Below, in pieces: positions 22,132-34,362 of a stretch of 64,000 nucleotides of DNA. This DNA is from Cervus elaphus. Taxonomy: Eukaryota > Chordata > Mammalia > Artiodactyla > Cervidae. Made by a program: the position numbers and the translations under genes. Position 1 is the first letter of the stretch, and every line of letters starts with the position of its first letter. The stretch covers positions 138,146,155-138,210,154 of the forward strand of contig NC_057848.1 of the NCBI RefSeq assembly GCF_910594005.1. The letters run 5' to 3'. Under the pieces are notes generated by a model that saw nothing but the letters and a program-made list of their open reading frames with translations, did not search any database and had not been told where the DNA came from.

Positions 22132-22945
22132 GGATCCAGGTATTGAGTCTTTGGGGACATCCGGGTGGGTGAATTACACTGGGTGGGTGATTCTCAGAGG
22201 AATAAATCATCCCCGATGCTTTCTCATTCTCCCTTACAGCAATAAGGCCAGGGGTAACTTTGAGCAGTTCACTACTTAGATTACTGGATAATTACGGTTT
22301 CTGCATTTGAAAATAACTTTTTAAAACAATAATTATTCCCTGTTTTTTTGCCAGTGAAATAGACATCTTGCCTCCTGAAATTACTCCATCACACAGAGTA
22401 TCACTGAAACTGTTGGGCAGGCTGGATGGACAGCTGTTTGTGGACTCTGCCCTTTGCTGCTTGGATCAGGTGTTTTTATCACAAGAGAAACTGCCTTAAT
22501 ATGGGTTAATGCATGCATCTGGACATGATGTCTTTGTGTATATTTGTGTAATGTTTAGATTGCTTATGAAGTATTTCAAAGTGAGACTTTTTACCCTTGT
22601 ATAACCAAAATAATGTCTATGTGGAAAGTATCAGACATACTATCTAATTTCTCTGTTCTTTATAACTGACTAGAACCCTCTGAATGAGGGTTAGAGAAGA
22701 GTTTTTTCCAAAATTTTATATGCAGAGTTATCATAAATATGCTGTATTTTTAAAGTTTGTGGAATTAATTATTGTATTTCACTGCAGTTCCCAGTGCTAA
22801 AATTGGACTTCAAGGTCCCTACAGATTGATTGTGTTGGAGCAGACTGGTGGCATGCCCCAGGCTTTGGGGGCAAGTGTAGAAATGCCATCAGATCATGGC
22901 TTAATAATTCCTTACAAGATGTGAATTCATGGTGACAATTGAAAA
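22132..22945 (+). other. Presumed 3' UTR-derived part of the E2F6-like retrocopy
   Basis: A non-coding stretch follows the stop codon, with a canonical AATAAA at 22201-22206. I could not find the end of the retrocopy: no clear poly(A) tail or flanking duplication survives. The 3' boundary is therefore undefined and may extend past the SINE at 22960. Confidence 0.45.
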
Positions 22946-22959
22946 CTATTTTAACCTTT

Positions 22960-23133
22960 AAAAAAATTTTTAAAGTTTACTGTGGACCATTGTTAAAGTC
23001 TATTGAATTTGTTATGGTATTGTTTCTGTTCTATGTTTTTGGTTCTGTGGTCTTAGCTCCTCAACCAGGGATTGAACACACACCCCTGCAATGGAAGGCA
23101 AAGTCTTAACCACTGGACCACCAGGGGAGTCCC
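22960..23133 (-). mobile_element. CHR-type SINE with TSD
   Basis: This is an antisense tRNA-derived SINE ('cctcaaccagggattgaaca' near 23058, 'ggaccaccaggggagtcccc' at its head). 'ctattttaaccttt' flanks it at 22946-22959 and 23134-23147. Confidence 0.85.
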
Positions 23134-23341
23134 CTATTTTAACCTTTTTTGCAAGCAGATTCTGTAATATGTTTCTGCATGTAGCCTTGCTCTTCAGTCA
23201 AAGGGATTTACTTATGATGACCTAATGGTACCCTGCCCTCTCTCCAGCTCTAGTTAATCATTTCCAAATACCTAGTATTTCTGCTTCATTAGGTAAAGCA
23301 TGTACCACTCTGTGCCTCAGTTTACTCAGTAGTTTACCATT

Positions 23342-23440
23342 AGACTGTGAGCTCCTTGAGGGACTTTGTCTTATTGTTAAGCCCATTGCCTTGCACCAAC
23401 ATCTGGCACATAAAAAGTGCTCAATAAATGTTTGAACAAA
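23342..23440 (+). mobile_element. L2 LINE 3' end relic
   Basis: 'actgtgagctccttgaggga' and 'gtgctcaataaatgtttgaa' are hallmarks of the L2 3' end. The included AATAAA could be mistaken for a gene poly(A) signal. Confidence 0.7.
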
Positions 23441-24600
23441 TCAGTGAGTGAGTCAGTGAATGGTAAACTTAGACTAATAATATTTGGCTTATGGAGCATA
23501 ACAAGGTTCTTGTGTCATTCAAATTCATATCTTAAGCTTCTCTTGCTTTCAAAGAAAGAATTGAAGCAACATGAAATTAAGACCATGTATAAAAAGAGCA
23601 TAAGAATCAAAAATCAAAATATTGGAAGATAATACCGAGCATTTAGGAGTTGCACACCTGTGAGCTCCAGTGACTTTTGCCAGTCTTGCCCCTCTGCTGA
23701 ACACCAGCCTCCTCCCTACTGGTGTAGCCCCTGCCGACTGCCTCTGCCAGTCTGGGACTGCTCATTGTGCTCCTTGGGCACAGGTGACGAACATGAGAGT
23801 TTTAGCAGAAGGTCTGTGTATCGGTCAGGTGCTCCTTGGACAGGGCCGGGCTGTGCATTGTAGAGTTGGCAGCTGTCACTTATATGTGATGGCTAACCAT
23901 GACAGTGGATGAGGTCACCTCATAAGAGGGAAGGAGAAGAGGAGAGGCCCGTTAACATTTATTTTAAGGGAAGAGACAGAAGAAAAAGCCTTTCCTGAGA
24001 GGGAATAATGAGAGGAAGGGGAAAAACAACTGAAGAAGGTGGTGCTCCCCAAACCAACAAAGGAAGCATGGCCACAAGTGATAGCATCCTTTCGAAGCAG
24101 CAGTTTCTTACTTGTGACATATGACACTCTACTTTGCAAAGTGTTCAGAGTAAAATGAGATCATGTAAACTTGTAAATAACCTCAAAGGGCCTCCTGTCT
24201 CTTTCCTCTTCAGATCCACCAACTTTCCCTTCGTGTTGCTGTCAGTGTGTTGATCTGGTTCAGCTCACCCCTACTCCCTTCTACTTCTCAGCTTTAATGT
24301 GCGAAAGAAGCTTTCCAGTCTTACAGCCAGGCTCATGGATGAGGGATGAGTAAATTAATCCTTGTTAAGTCTAAGGGAGCTGGGGCTCCCTTATAGGTAA
24401 AACAGAAGTTGTGATGCATCATCTTGGTCATGTTTTGTTTCTTAAGTTTATGAGTTTGACTTCTGCATAAATAATATCTTACTATCCTTAATATCCACAA
24501 CAATTATGTCAGATATTGAATAGCTACCTGAACTATCAAATAACCCAAATATCAGTAGAAAATAATTTAGGATATTTTGTTATAGCTACTCATTCATGCT
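23441..24600. other. Single-copy intron
   Basis: No recognised gene or repeat. Short overlapping frames at 23660-23912 lack any family resemblance I can name. Confidence 0.4.
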
Positions 24601-24619
24601 TCTCTAAATGTGTATATCT

Positions 24620-27380
24620 GTCAGGTGTATGAGTTTCTGTAACTCCATTTTGTTTTCAAGATTTTGGATCATTTTTATTATCGTTATTCTAAATTCTTTT
24701 TCAGGTAGATTCCCTATCTCCTCCTCTTTTGTTTGGCTTGGTGGGCATTTTTCATGTTCCTTTACCTGCTGGGTATTTCTCTGCCTTTTCATCTTACTTA
24801 GTTTGCTGTGTTTGGGGTGGCCTTTCTGTATTCTGGTAGTCTGTGGTTCCTTTTTTTTTTTTAATTTTTTTTTCATTTATTTTTATGTGGAGGTTTCTCC
24901 AAGTGGGTGGGGTTGGACGATTGGCTTGTCAAGGTTTCCTGGTTAGGGAAGCTTGCGTTGGTGTTCTGGTGGGTGGAGCTGGATTTCTTCTCTCTGGAGT
25001 GCAATGGAGTGTCCAATAGTGAGTTTTGAGATGGGTCTATGGGTTTGGTGTGACTTTGGGCAGCCTGTATATTGACGCTTAGGGCTGTGTTCCTGCGTTG
25101 CTGGAGAATTTGTGTGGTATGTCTTGTTCTGGAACTTATTGGCTCTTGGGTGGTGGTTGGTTTCAGTGTAGGTATGGAGGCTTTTGGATGATCTCTTACT
25201 AGTTAATATTCCCTGTAGTCAGGAGTTCTCTGGTGTTCTCAGGTTTTGGGCTTAAGCCTCTTGCGTCTGGATTTCAGTCTTATTCTTCCAGTAGCCTCAA
25301 GACTTCTCCATCCATACAGCACTGATAATCAAACTTCTAGGTTAATGGTGAAAGGATTCTCCACAGTGAGGGACACCCAGAGAGTTTCACAGAGTTACAT
25401 GAAGAAGAGGAGAGGGAGGAAGGAGATAGAGGTGAGCAGGAGGAGAAAAAGGGGGGCTCAAGAGAGGAGAGACAGATCTAGGCAGTACTCTGTTCCCTAA
25501 GTGTTCTCAGCAGCCCAGAACACCCACAGAGATTCACAGAATTGGGTTGAAAAGGCGGGGGGGGGGGGAAATAGAGGTGATCTGGGGGAGAAAAAGGAGA
25601 GTCAAAAGGGGGAGAGAGTAATCAAACCAGTAATCACACTCCTGAGTAAAAATGGGTACTGAAGGTTGGATTCTTAAATGTCCAAAATTGATATCAAATA
25701 CTGAAAAACAAAGATTAAAAATCTAGAGTAGAGGCTAGACTCTTAAAAATACAATATTAAAAAAAAACAAAAAAATTTAAGAAATATATATGAAGTTCCC
25801 TTTAAAAATAGGGTCCCCCCTTTTTTTGCAAGGTTATAGTGGGTTATAAAAATGAAAATTAAGGAGTAATAGAGGACTTAAAAAAAAGAAAAAAATTTTT
25901 TAATTAAAAAAAATTAATAGTAAAAATATATCTAGGAATTTCTCTGGAGCTGTTGCGGGCAGTGTGGGTTCAGTTCAGTTTCAGATAGCTCCTTGTTCCA
26001 GCTTACACTTCTTGATATCTATAGGCCCCTTCCAGTGTAGTTGGTGTTAACTCCAGGGATTTTAATCTGTTGCACTGGTCACTTCTAAAGCAGTTCCCTT
26101 TGTTGATTTGGCTTCTGTTTGCAGGTCTCTTCAGTGTCTAATTTCCACCCTGATACAAGGGGGCAGAGGTGGTCTCTTGTTTAGGTTTGCTTGTTCAGTC
26201 GTGCTGTGGGGAGGGAGGGGCCCTACAGACAAATGTCACTGGCCTGTGTGTGGAGCACTCTCAGTGTTCCGGCCACACTGGGTTTGCCCCGGCTCGCAGC
26301 GTGTGTGCTTTCCCCCGTCTACACTGCTCAGGCTCCAGGCTGCTCTACAGGGAGCGGGCCCTGAGTTGCGTGCGGTTCCAGTTTTCAGGTACTCCACAGA
26401 GGTGCAGGCTTGGTCGGGCCTGCGTTTTGTGCCTTCCCTGGCCAGAGCAGCTCAGACAACCAGGAGCTTGACGGGCGCACTCTCCCCGGGTGCGGTGTGC
26501 CTTATCCCCTCCGCGGTCCCAGCCTCAGTTTCCAAGCGCGCAGGTTTGGTGCAGCTTGTGTCTGATCTCTGGTTGTGACCCTCCTGGCAGATGTCAACCA
26601 TCCAGAATCTCAGGAAGTCTTTGGTTAGAAATTGGAAGCCTGTTTGCAGTTTGGTAGGGGATGCCGTCTCTGGGGCCGAGTTTGCCCCTTTCCCCTCCCC
26701 ACTGCCTCCTGCCTCTGGCGGGGGATGGGCCGGTCCACCGCTGGCTAGCTCTTCTCTGGAATTGCTCAGTCCTTCCTTTGTTCTGCAAATGGCCAGCAGT
26801 GCCTTTGGTTAGGGCTTTTCCCAGGTTAATTCTCTCCCTCTTGCGATTCCACAGTTTAGGTTGCTATCTTGCATTAGCTCCCTCCGATTGCCCTCAGGGC
26901 ATTCAGGCCCAGTCCTTACCCTAAGCAATGCCGCCCGCTCCTCTCCGTTCAGCCCCCACTTGCTGGTGGCGGATGCTAGCATCTGGGGTACTTTTCTGCT
27001 GGGAGTTGCTTTTAGGCATGTAATCTGTGGGTTTTATTTATTTTTCCTCCTGGTTAGGTTGCCCTCCGAGATTCGAAAACTTGCCCCAGACCCACCAGTG
27101 AGAGGGTTTCCTGGTGTTTGGAAACTTCCTCTATTAGGACTCCCTTCCCGGGATGGATTTCCATCCCTAACTCTCTTGTCTTTCTTTTTATCTTTTATAT
27201 TTTGTCCTACCTCCTTTTGAAGACAATGGGCTGCTTTTCTGGGTGCCTGATGTCCTCTGCTAGTGATCAGAAGTTGTTTTGTGGAGTTTGCTCAGCATTC
27301 AAATGATCTTTCCATGAATTTGGGGGGGAGAAGGTGGTCTCCCCATCCTCTTCCTCTGCCATCTTAGCTCCTCCCCTCCC
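24620..27380 (-). mobile_element. Bovine-type L1 with complete 5' end, missing most of ORF1 and all of ORF2
   Basis: The 5' terminus is at about 27380 (antisense of 'aggagctaagatggcagagg'). A long 5' UTR follows to about 24880. ORF1 opens at 24876 on the minus strand and includes MKRQRNTQQVKEHEK and EEEIGNLPEKEF, then leaves L1 near 24640 after MELQ. The rest of ORF1, ORF2 and the 3' UTR are absent. Loss of the 3' end is the reverse of normal L1 truncation, so a later deletion or rearrangement is likely. A 12-G run at 25557-25568 lies in the UTR. Confidence 0.85.
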
Positions 27381-27615
27381 ATGTGTATGATTTTCAATTC
27401 TCAATCCTTCTTAAGAGCTTCTTTGTGATCTTTTGTTAAAATTCTCATGATGACAGACTTATCAGCACACATTTGACCAAAATTGAAGTTAATAAAAGTA
27501 AGCATGTAAGGTATGGTAAAGGATACTTCCTTAAGAGTTTCTTATAAAATCAAGTCCTTCTTAAATAAGGACCAGAAATAGTCCATAATTTATATTCTGA
27601 AGAATTTCTGAAATT
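27381..27615. other. Single-copy intron
   Basis: A short A/T-rich stretch between the L1 5' end and a SINE. Nothing recognised. Confidence 0.4.
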
Positions 27616-27621
27616 TTTGAA

Positions 27622-27955
27622 AATAATTTTATTTATGTATTCACTTATTTATTTTTGGCTGTGCTGGGGCTTCATTGCTTCACAGACTTTTCTCTAGTTA
27701 CAGAGATCAGGGACTACTCCCTAGTTGTGGTGCATGGGCTTCTCATTGCAGTGGCTTCTGTTGTTGCAGAGCATGGGTTCTAGGGCACACAGGCTTCAGC
27801 AGTTGTGGTTCCCAGGCTCTGGAGAGCACTGGTTCACTAATTGTGGCACATGGGCTTAGTTGCTCCATGGCATGTGGGATCGTCACAGATCAGGGGTCCA
27901 TGTCTCCTGCCCAGGTAGGCAGATTCTTTACCAATGAGCCACCAGGGAAGCCCCC
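27622..27955 (-). mobile_element. CHR-type SINE
   Basis: This is an antisense CHR SINE ('gggcttctcattgcagtggc' near 27736; head 'ccaccagggaagcccc' at 27940). 'aatttt'-type flanks fit a target duplication but are low complexity. Confidence 0.85.
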
Positions 27956-28065
27956 CAAATTTTAAATCTCATGATATCCTCAGAATATTTATGAATCATC
28001 AAAGTAGCCACTATTTGACAGTAACTAATTGAAAGGACCCATGAGATTCTCATTATTAAAGGTAT

Positions 28066-28270
28066 GGGCTACCCTGGTGGCTCAGTGGTAAAGAATCCAG
28101 CTGCCAATGCAGGAAACGTGGGTTCAATCCCTGGGTCAGGAAGATCCCTGGAGGAGGGAATGGCAACCCACTCTAGTATTCTTACCTGGGAAATCCCATG
28201 GACAGAGGAGTCTGGCGGGGCTATGGTCGATAGGGTCGCAAAGAGTCGGACATGACTGAACGACTAGTAC
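28066..28270 (+). mobile_element. Bov-tA SINE
   Basis: This is a sense Bov-tA ('gggctaccctggtggctcag' to 'gacatgactgaacgacta') ending in a short ACAC tail. Confidence 0.9.
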
Positions 28271-28794
28271 ACACACCACACTGCACCCTATCCTGGATTT
28301 GGATGAAGTAAAAAATGGGCTTAGGAGCCATCTCTCTCCTGCTGCACCATACCTTTATTGTTGCTTTGTCTTCTCATTGTGAACAGTCAAGATACATGCA
28401 AGGTAACCTTGGTCTCAGGGGAGCCAGAGGACAAGTTTACTGAGAATCTTTGATATTTAATGGTCATATAGCTGAAATTAGGCTGCATGCCATCAGTGCA
28501 AACCATCAATCTATACATTTTTCAATAAACTAGACAGGCTAGTACAGAGTGTCTCCAAGGGCTTTAAACAGCACTGTATAAAGCTTGTACATTTCATCCC
28601 AAACTTGACCAAGGGGACCAGACTTCCAGGCATCCCTGGAGTTAAACACACAGACTCACTGCAAGTTAATCCTATCCTTGATCGATTATTCTTTCTTTTC
28701 TAAGTGTATTTTTTTAAATCATCTTGGTAATAAATCTCTTGTTTTTCCTTAATTGAAATAACTGCTACCAGGACAGTGACAACAAATCATACTC

Positions 28795-28918
28795 TTGTTT
28801 ATTGAGCTCCAGTCTTTGCCAGGCTCTGAGCAAAGCACTTTATGTCCAATACCTCATTTATAACTGAGGTTGGTGCTGTTATTCCAGTTTTACAGATGAG
28901 GAAGGGAAGCTTAGGGTT
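28795..28918 (-). mobile_element. MIR SINE relic
   Basis: 'ttgccaggctctgagcaaag' and 'cagttttacagatgaggaag' match antisense MIR. Confidence 0.7.
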
Positions 28919-30220
28919 TCGGCTTTCCTCACAGCTGTTTGCTTTAATACCTCTTTCTTACTTTGTAAATGTGTAGCTGATGGGTACCATTGAACAAACT
29001 TGGGATACCAATGAGATCACATTCATTACTCAAATTAACCACAGCCCCTGAAAATATGAGAATGTCTTCCTTCCTTCCCTTACCAGCCCTGTTCCCGTGG
29101 GACATGCAAGAGCTCTAGGGTTGCACCTGAAGCCTAGAGGAGTACATCCTGTGAGGAGTGATGAAGATGAAGGAGTAGTAGGCTGTGAAGCTCACCTTCT
29201 CCCACAAATAGAGGAGTACATCCTGCCTCCTGCATCAAAGAAAGATAATGGGATGCTAGGTGCATTTGTAGGCAGTCTCCCTTTTCTCTTGCTCTTCATG
29301 TTGTTGCTGGCATATAGTCTTACATTGAAACCAGGGCACCCAAACCAGGCTTTCTGATACAATTCCAAGGACAGTAGAGGAGCCACTTCATGAACTAAGG
29401 CCTAGGTTTGCCCTGGCTGGGCTGGTAGTAATTACCAGCAGCACTTGGGAAAGAGGAGAACACTTTTCGACCCAGCACTTCCCTCCCCTCTGCTCACTCC
29501 ATAACACAGGAAGCCTGATTGCCCAGTGTTTCGGCTACCTAGTGGCCCTGTGTTTCAGTTTTCATCTCCCTGGCCTCTTCCCCAGACAAGCTGACAGAAC
29601 TGGAGCAGCTAGCTGAGGGAGGTGGGACTGGATGGGGAGGGGACTACACTGGATTCTTTTGCTGCTAACGTTTATCAGGGCCACAGTAACTAGCCCATGT
29701 GACAGGTGTCACCAACTTTCAAGTTCCAAAATGGATCTCAGTTTGCTTTCTTAGAGGAGGAACTTCGCAGCCCATTGAAACTTGATGTGCCAGATGGATT
29801 TGGGAGCACAATGGCAGGACCCAATCAGTCTTCAGAATCCCTAGGTCAGAGGTTCCCAAACTTGCTGAGTTTGAGGTATTCTTAGTTATTGCAATGACTT
29901 TTTCATAGCAGCCATAGGCCAAAAGAAATGCCTAATAGTTCCATTTATTAAGTAATTAGGTCTAAACAACTTAATAGGTATTTATATCTTGACAGCTTGG
30001 TCACCTCTTAAATACTACAGACATACCTCCTATTAATGCACTTGTCAAATATTGCGAGTTTTACAAATTGAAGGTTTTTGGCAACCCTGTGTTGTCAGGT
30101 GGTAGTTAGCATTTTTAGCAATGAAGTGTTTTCTAATTACAGTATGTACATTACTTTTTAAAGATACAATGCTATTGCATACTTAATAGTCTATAGTATA
30201 GTATAAACATAACTTTTATG
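28919..30220. other. Single-copy intron
   Basis: No recognised gene. A 17-base direct repeat starting 'tagaggagta' lies at 29135-29151 and 29209-29225. An 86-codon frame across it has no ATG start and no family match. Confidence 0.4.
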
Positions 30221-30235
30221 TGCATTAGTTCTGTT

Positions 30236-30764
30236 TATGCTCCTTGGAAGAAAAGCTATAACCAACCTAGACAGCGTATTAAAAAGTAGGGACATTACTT
30301 TGCCAACAAAGGTCTGTTTAGTCAAATTTATGGTTTTTCCAGTAGTCATGTATGGATGTAAGAGTTGGACTATAAAGAAAGGTGAGTACCAAAGAATTGA
30401 TGCTTTTGAATTGTGGTGTTGGAGAAGACTCTTGAGAGTCCCTTGGACTGCAAGGAGATCCAACCAGTCCATCCTAAAGGAAATCAGTCCTGAGTGTTCA
30501 TTGGAAGGACTGATGCTGAAGCTGAAACTCCAGTACTTTGGCCACATGATGTGAAGAAACTGACTCATTGGAAAAGATCCTGATGCTGGGAATGATTGAG
30601 GGTGGGAGGAGAAGGGGACAGCAGAGGATGAGATGGTTGGACAGCATCACTGATAAATGGACATGAGTTTGAGTAAGCTCTGGGAGTTGGTGATGGAAGG
30701 GAAGCCTGGCGTGCTGCAGTCCATGGGGTCGCAAAGAGTCGGACGTGACTGAGCGACTGAACTT
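30236..30764 (+). mobile_element. BovB LINE 3' fragment with TSD
   Basis: A sense BovB tail with a frame at 30237-30554 containing VVMYGCKSWTIKKGE. 'gtgcattag' near 30219 and 30767 is a probable target duplication. Confidence 0.85.
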
Positions 30765-30912
30765 AGGTGCATTAGGAAACAAAAAAACTCACACTTTGTT
30801 TTGATATTTCTCTTAAATAGCCATGAAGTTACTTACTAACTGGATGTGTGTACCTTTTGAGGATCACAAAACTTCTCAAACATTCTCACTTCTCAGACAC
30901 AGCACCTGTTTG

Positions 30913-30914
<2 letters not shown>

Positions 30915-30943
<29 letters not shown>
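30915..30943. repeat. Long poly-T tract
   Basis: About 28 consecutive T. It is not obviously the tail of a preserved element. The length is probably variable and hard to assemble. Confidence 0.8.
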
Positions 30944-30945
<2 letters not shown>

Positions 30946-31750
30946 CACAGCCAAAATCCACCTTCTGTGTAGAACTACCTAATAATGAAACTGAATGACC
31001 TTCAGCTCATAGTTTGTGTGGTATCCAGCTGACGTTATGTATCAATGAATTTCTCCCCAAATGTATACTATCCCACACATCTGTCGTGAATTCGCTGCGG
31101 CACCTTGGGAAGCCAAGCTGCTAGTTCCTTACCAGGAACTGACTGGCTCTGCCCTCTTCCCACATCAGTAGGTGTCCAGCTGCTCTCCTGCTACATAACT
31201 ATTGGGGCAAATCAGTGTTTGTTTCAGAACAGCAACAAAACATATGCTCCAAGCGGAGCCCAAATAGAACTCTTGTACAAATTTCAAAAAGTGCTTGCTT
31301 TTGCAAAAAGGACATTCAAGTGCCGGCTAACTAGAAACTTTGCTGTACATATGTTGGTTTCACAATCATATATTAACTTTGTGATGCTGCTTCATAATTG
31401 GAGGCATGGCCCATGGCTTCCCAGTTTTTAGTCATTCAAATTTCAAGTTTCTCCCGTTCTGCGTTTTCCTTTATTCCCCCCTTATTGAATCCTGTTCTAT
31501 AGAAAAATCTTTACTAGGCATTATGAAAAGCAGAGGTTGGATCAAAATATTAATAATACGTGGGACCCGTCCTCAAGTCTTGAGAGGGAATCAGATAGGC
31601 ATACTGAAACTTCTAATAAAATTACAATATAGTTTATTTAATTGCTATAATTGAATTCTACCTAAATACTGAGACTCTATAGCAGCTATGTCTAATGATG
31701 TGGGAAGTAGAATCTGGGGAGCATTTTTAGAGGATGTTACAGCTGAATGG
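30944..31750. other. Single-copy intron
   Basis: A 108-codon frame opens at 31105, but I recognise no family, signal peptide or domain in it and see no promoter. It is read as chance. Confidence 0.4.
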
Positions 31751-31753
31751 TGT

Positions 31754-31925
31754 GTGTTAGTCACTCAGTTGTGTCCGACTATTGGTCAGGAAGATCCCCT
31801 GGAGAAAGGAAAGGCTACCCACTCCAGTATTCTTGCCTAGAGAATCCCATAGACAGAGGAGCCTGATGGGCTACAGTCCACGGGGTTGCAAAGAGTTGGA
31901 TACAACTGAGTGACTAACACTTTTC
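31754..31925 (+). mobile_element. Fold-back Bov-tA SINE
   Basis: The main body (31784-31920) is sense Bov-tA lacking its tRNA head. It is preceded by an inverted copy of its own 3' end at 31754-31779, complementary to 31895-31920 at 24 of 26 positions. The transcript could fold as a 26-base stem with a 115-base loop. Confidence 0.8.
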
Positions 31926-32996
31926 ACTTCACATCTGAATAGAATAGGAGTTTGCTTGGCAGGGGAAATATTAGATATAGAGCTATGGAGGCATGAAAAA
32001 GCCTATATGGAGAATGACAAGATTTGGTTTGACTGAGGAATAAGGTACATGATAGGTGTAGTGGCCAAAGGCATCACACATTGAGTTATATTTATATATT
32101 GGGTTATATTAACCCTAAATTTCACATCTGTCCCTTTCTTTCCCTTCCTTTTGGCACCATTCTGAAGCATGATCTTATCATTTCTTAACCTGGTCTAATG
32201 TAAGTAGCCTTTTTCCTGGTCTTTATTCCTCCATTTTCTCCTCATCCTACCCCTAAATCTGTTGTACATAGACATTTTTCTAGGTTTTTCTCTGTGAAGT
32301 ATCGGTCTAAAATCTTGAATGCTATCAAATAGTTTAAATATTTTAACCTAACATTCAGTGCCTCATGACATGGCTATCAAGCCATTTCAAGTTCCATTTC
32401 CCTGTCTTCCTTTTTTGAATGGTGAACTCCGGCCCTACTGGCAAGCTCATTATTCCTCATTTATGGCCCTAGGTTTATTTGATTCTAGGCCCTCACTCAC
32501 TTTTTTTGTTTTCATAGGGCATCTTTCCTCACCATCTTTTCATGTCCCTAAAAGGCCAGCCCTAATACACTTTTCACTTGTCCTTCTCCAGGCCTCTCTC
32601 CCATCCACCAACACACCTACCCAGTAGAAATATGCCTGCCAACCTCAAACAGCATATATCTGGTTCATCTTCCATTAGAACTGTTTGTATCTCTTATCTT
32701 CATTATATGCACCAAAGAACCTTGAGAGCAAAGGCCATTTCCTGTTGATCTTTGTGACTTGTCATGATCTCATTGTACATAGTCTGTGTTCAGTAAACAC
32801 GTCCTAAAGAAAAAATTTTGCTCACTTAAAAGAAAAATGTAAACATTTGCCACTTTAAATAATGGCTTTTGAGTAAATTCAGACCCGAGATGAGAGAACT
32901 GATTAGATAAATGGAGTGGAGATTTTCCACATGAGCTGTTAACTTTCAGGCCCTGCCATCTGCTGTTTTTCAGCAAATATATGGACATGATTTTAC
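31926..32996. other. Single-copy intron
   Basis: No gene or clear repeat recognised. It contains the pyrimidine-rich run near 32120-32160. Confidence 0.4.
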
Positions 32997-33012
32997 CTAG
33001 ATAAAGATTTTT

Positions 33013-33432
33013 TTTTTTTTTTGGTAATGAACAAATTTTAATCCAGTCCCTCTGCGTATATTCTAATCATTCTGTTTTTTTTTTTTTTTCATTCTTTTTT
33101 TTTCTTTCTTTTTTTTATTTCAACTACAGAGGGCAGGTCTTTATTCCCAATCCCGATCCCCCCTCCCACCTCCCTCTCCACCCGATTCCTCTGGGTCTTC
33201 CCAGTGCACCAGGCCGGAGCACTTGTCTCATGCATCCCACCTGGGCTGGTGATCTGTTTCACCATAGATAGTATACATGCTGTTCTTTTGAAATATCCCA
33301 CCCTCACATTCTCCCACAAAGTTCAAAAGTCTGTTCTGTATTTCTGTGTCTCTTTTTCTGTTTTGCATATAGGGTTATCGTTATCACCTTTCCAAATTCC
33401 ATATATATGTATTAGTATGCTGTAATGTTCTT
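33013..33432 (-). mobile_element. Bovine-type L1 3' fragment with chimeric tail (possible 3' transduction), TSD-flanked
   Basis: The L1 3' UTR body occupies 33148-33432 ('cttgtctcatgcatcccacc'). The usual L1 terminus is replaced by 'caactacagagggcaggtct' (33121-33140), an A/T tract, and then a 50-base unique segment (33024-33074) with its own poly-T at 33008-33022. The 16-base duplication 'ctagataaagattttt' (32997-33012 and 33433-33448) encloses everything, so the extra segment arrived with the L1. Confidence 0.75.
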
Positions 33433-33448
33433 CTAGATAAAGATTTTT

Positions 33449-34155
33449 GACATTAAAATATCCGTTTTGGTATCCTGCAGTGTTAAAAATATGCAACATG
33501 ACTACGTATTTTGGTTTAAGGGAGTAGTTTAGGGAGTTACTTGAGAAATCATCTTATTTCACTTATTTTTATTGTTTTCTTCTGAAGAGAAAGCATGGGT
33601 GAGAGCTATCCATTTTGAAATTATGAAAAAGTAGCTATTTTTTTAATTAATATACTTATTTTATGGTGGTATATCAGTCTTAGAGTTGAAATATTTTCCT
33701 TAGGATGTTCCCTAACTGAATCAAGAGAAAACAGCTTAGGTTTTTCCTTATGTATTTTAATGAGAAAAGAATATGTTTGAATACCACCTCAGTGTTGTGT
33801 TCTCAGAGTAGATTTACAGTCTGTATACTTGTCATATCATGTCATCTCTGATGAAGGCATATACATGATTCTGGACAGCTCTGGGGTACCTCACACATTT
33901 TGATGAGAAGGAGGTAGAGGAAAGTAATCAACTTTAGTTTCAAACATTAAGTCCAAACACAAGCCCCTGCATCATGGAGCTTGCCCAGCGTTTTAGGAAG
34001 AAATAGTCTGATCTTACCCTATAGGTCCAAGATGCCACCTTTCCCTTATTTTGTTTTCCCATAGAAAGGATCCCAATTCTGATTTCACCCATTAGATTTC
34101 CAAATTACTTTGATTAGGACTGGCAAATACTCTGCCACAATTTCCTGTTCCCTAA
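33449..34155. other. Single-copy intron
   Basis: No recognised feature. Confidence 0.4.
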
Positions 34156-34156
34156 T

Positions 34157-34362
34157 ATATGGCAGACGTGTTGTTGTTGTTCAGTCACTCAGTTGTGTCC
34201 GACTCTTTGCGACCCCATGGACTGTAGCACGCCAGGCTTCCCTGTCCTCCACTATCTCCTGGAGTTGCTCAGACTCCTGTTTATTGAGCCAGTGATGCCA
34301 TTCAGCCATCTCATCCTCTCTCACCCCTTCTCCTTTTTGTCTTCAATCTTTCCCAAGACACA
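34157..34362 (-). mobile_element. BovB 3' tail fragment, antisense
   Basis: 'gttcagtcactcagttgtgt' leads into BovB-specific sequence ('ccttctcctttttgtcttca'). It is truncated. Confidence 0.8.

Noticed and set aside
23405..23435. AATAAA as the poly(A) signal of the E2F6-like retrogene
   Set aside because: This AATAAA belongs to an L2 3' end, a standard part of that repeat, so it does not define the retrogene end.
26108..27220. Several 90-150 codon frames
   Set aside because: They lie in the antisense of an L1 5' UTR, which is GC-richer and so open by chance.
29097..29357. 86-codon frame with a hydrophobic C-terminal stretch
   Set aside because: It starts with GTG, not ATG, has no recognisable family and lies in plain intron; the hydrophobic run comes from a T/C-rich tract.
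31105..31431. 108-codon frame
   Set aside because: No domain, signal or splice evidence; the length is within chance for this much sequence.
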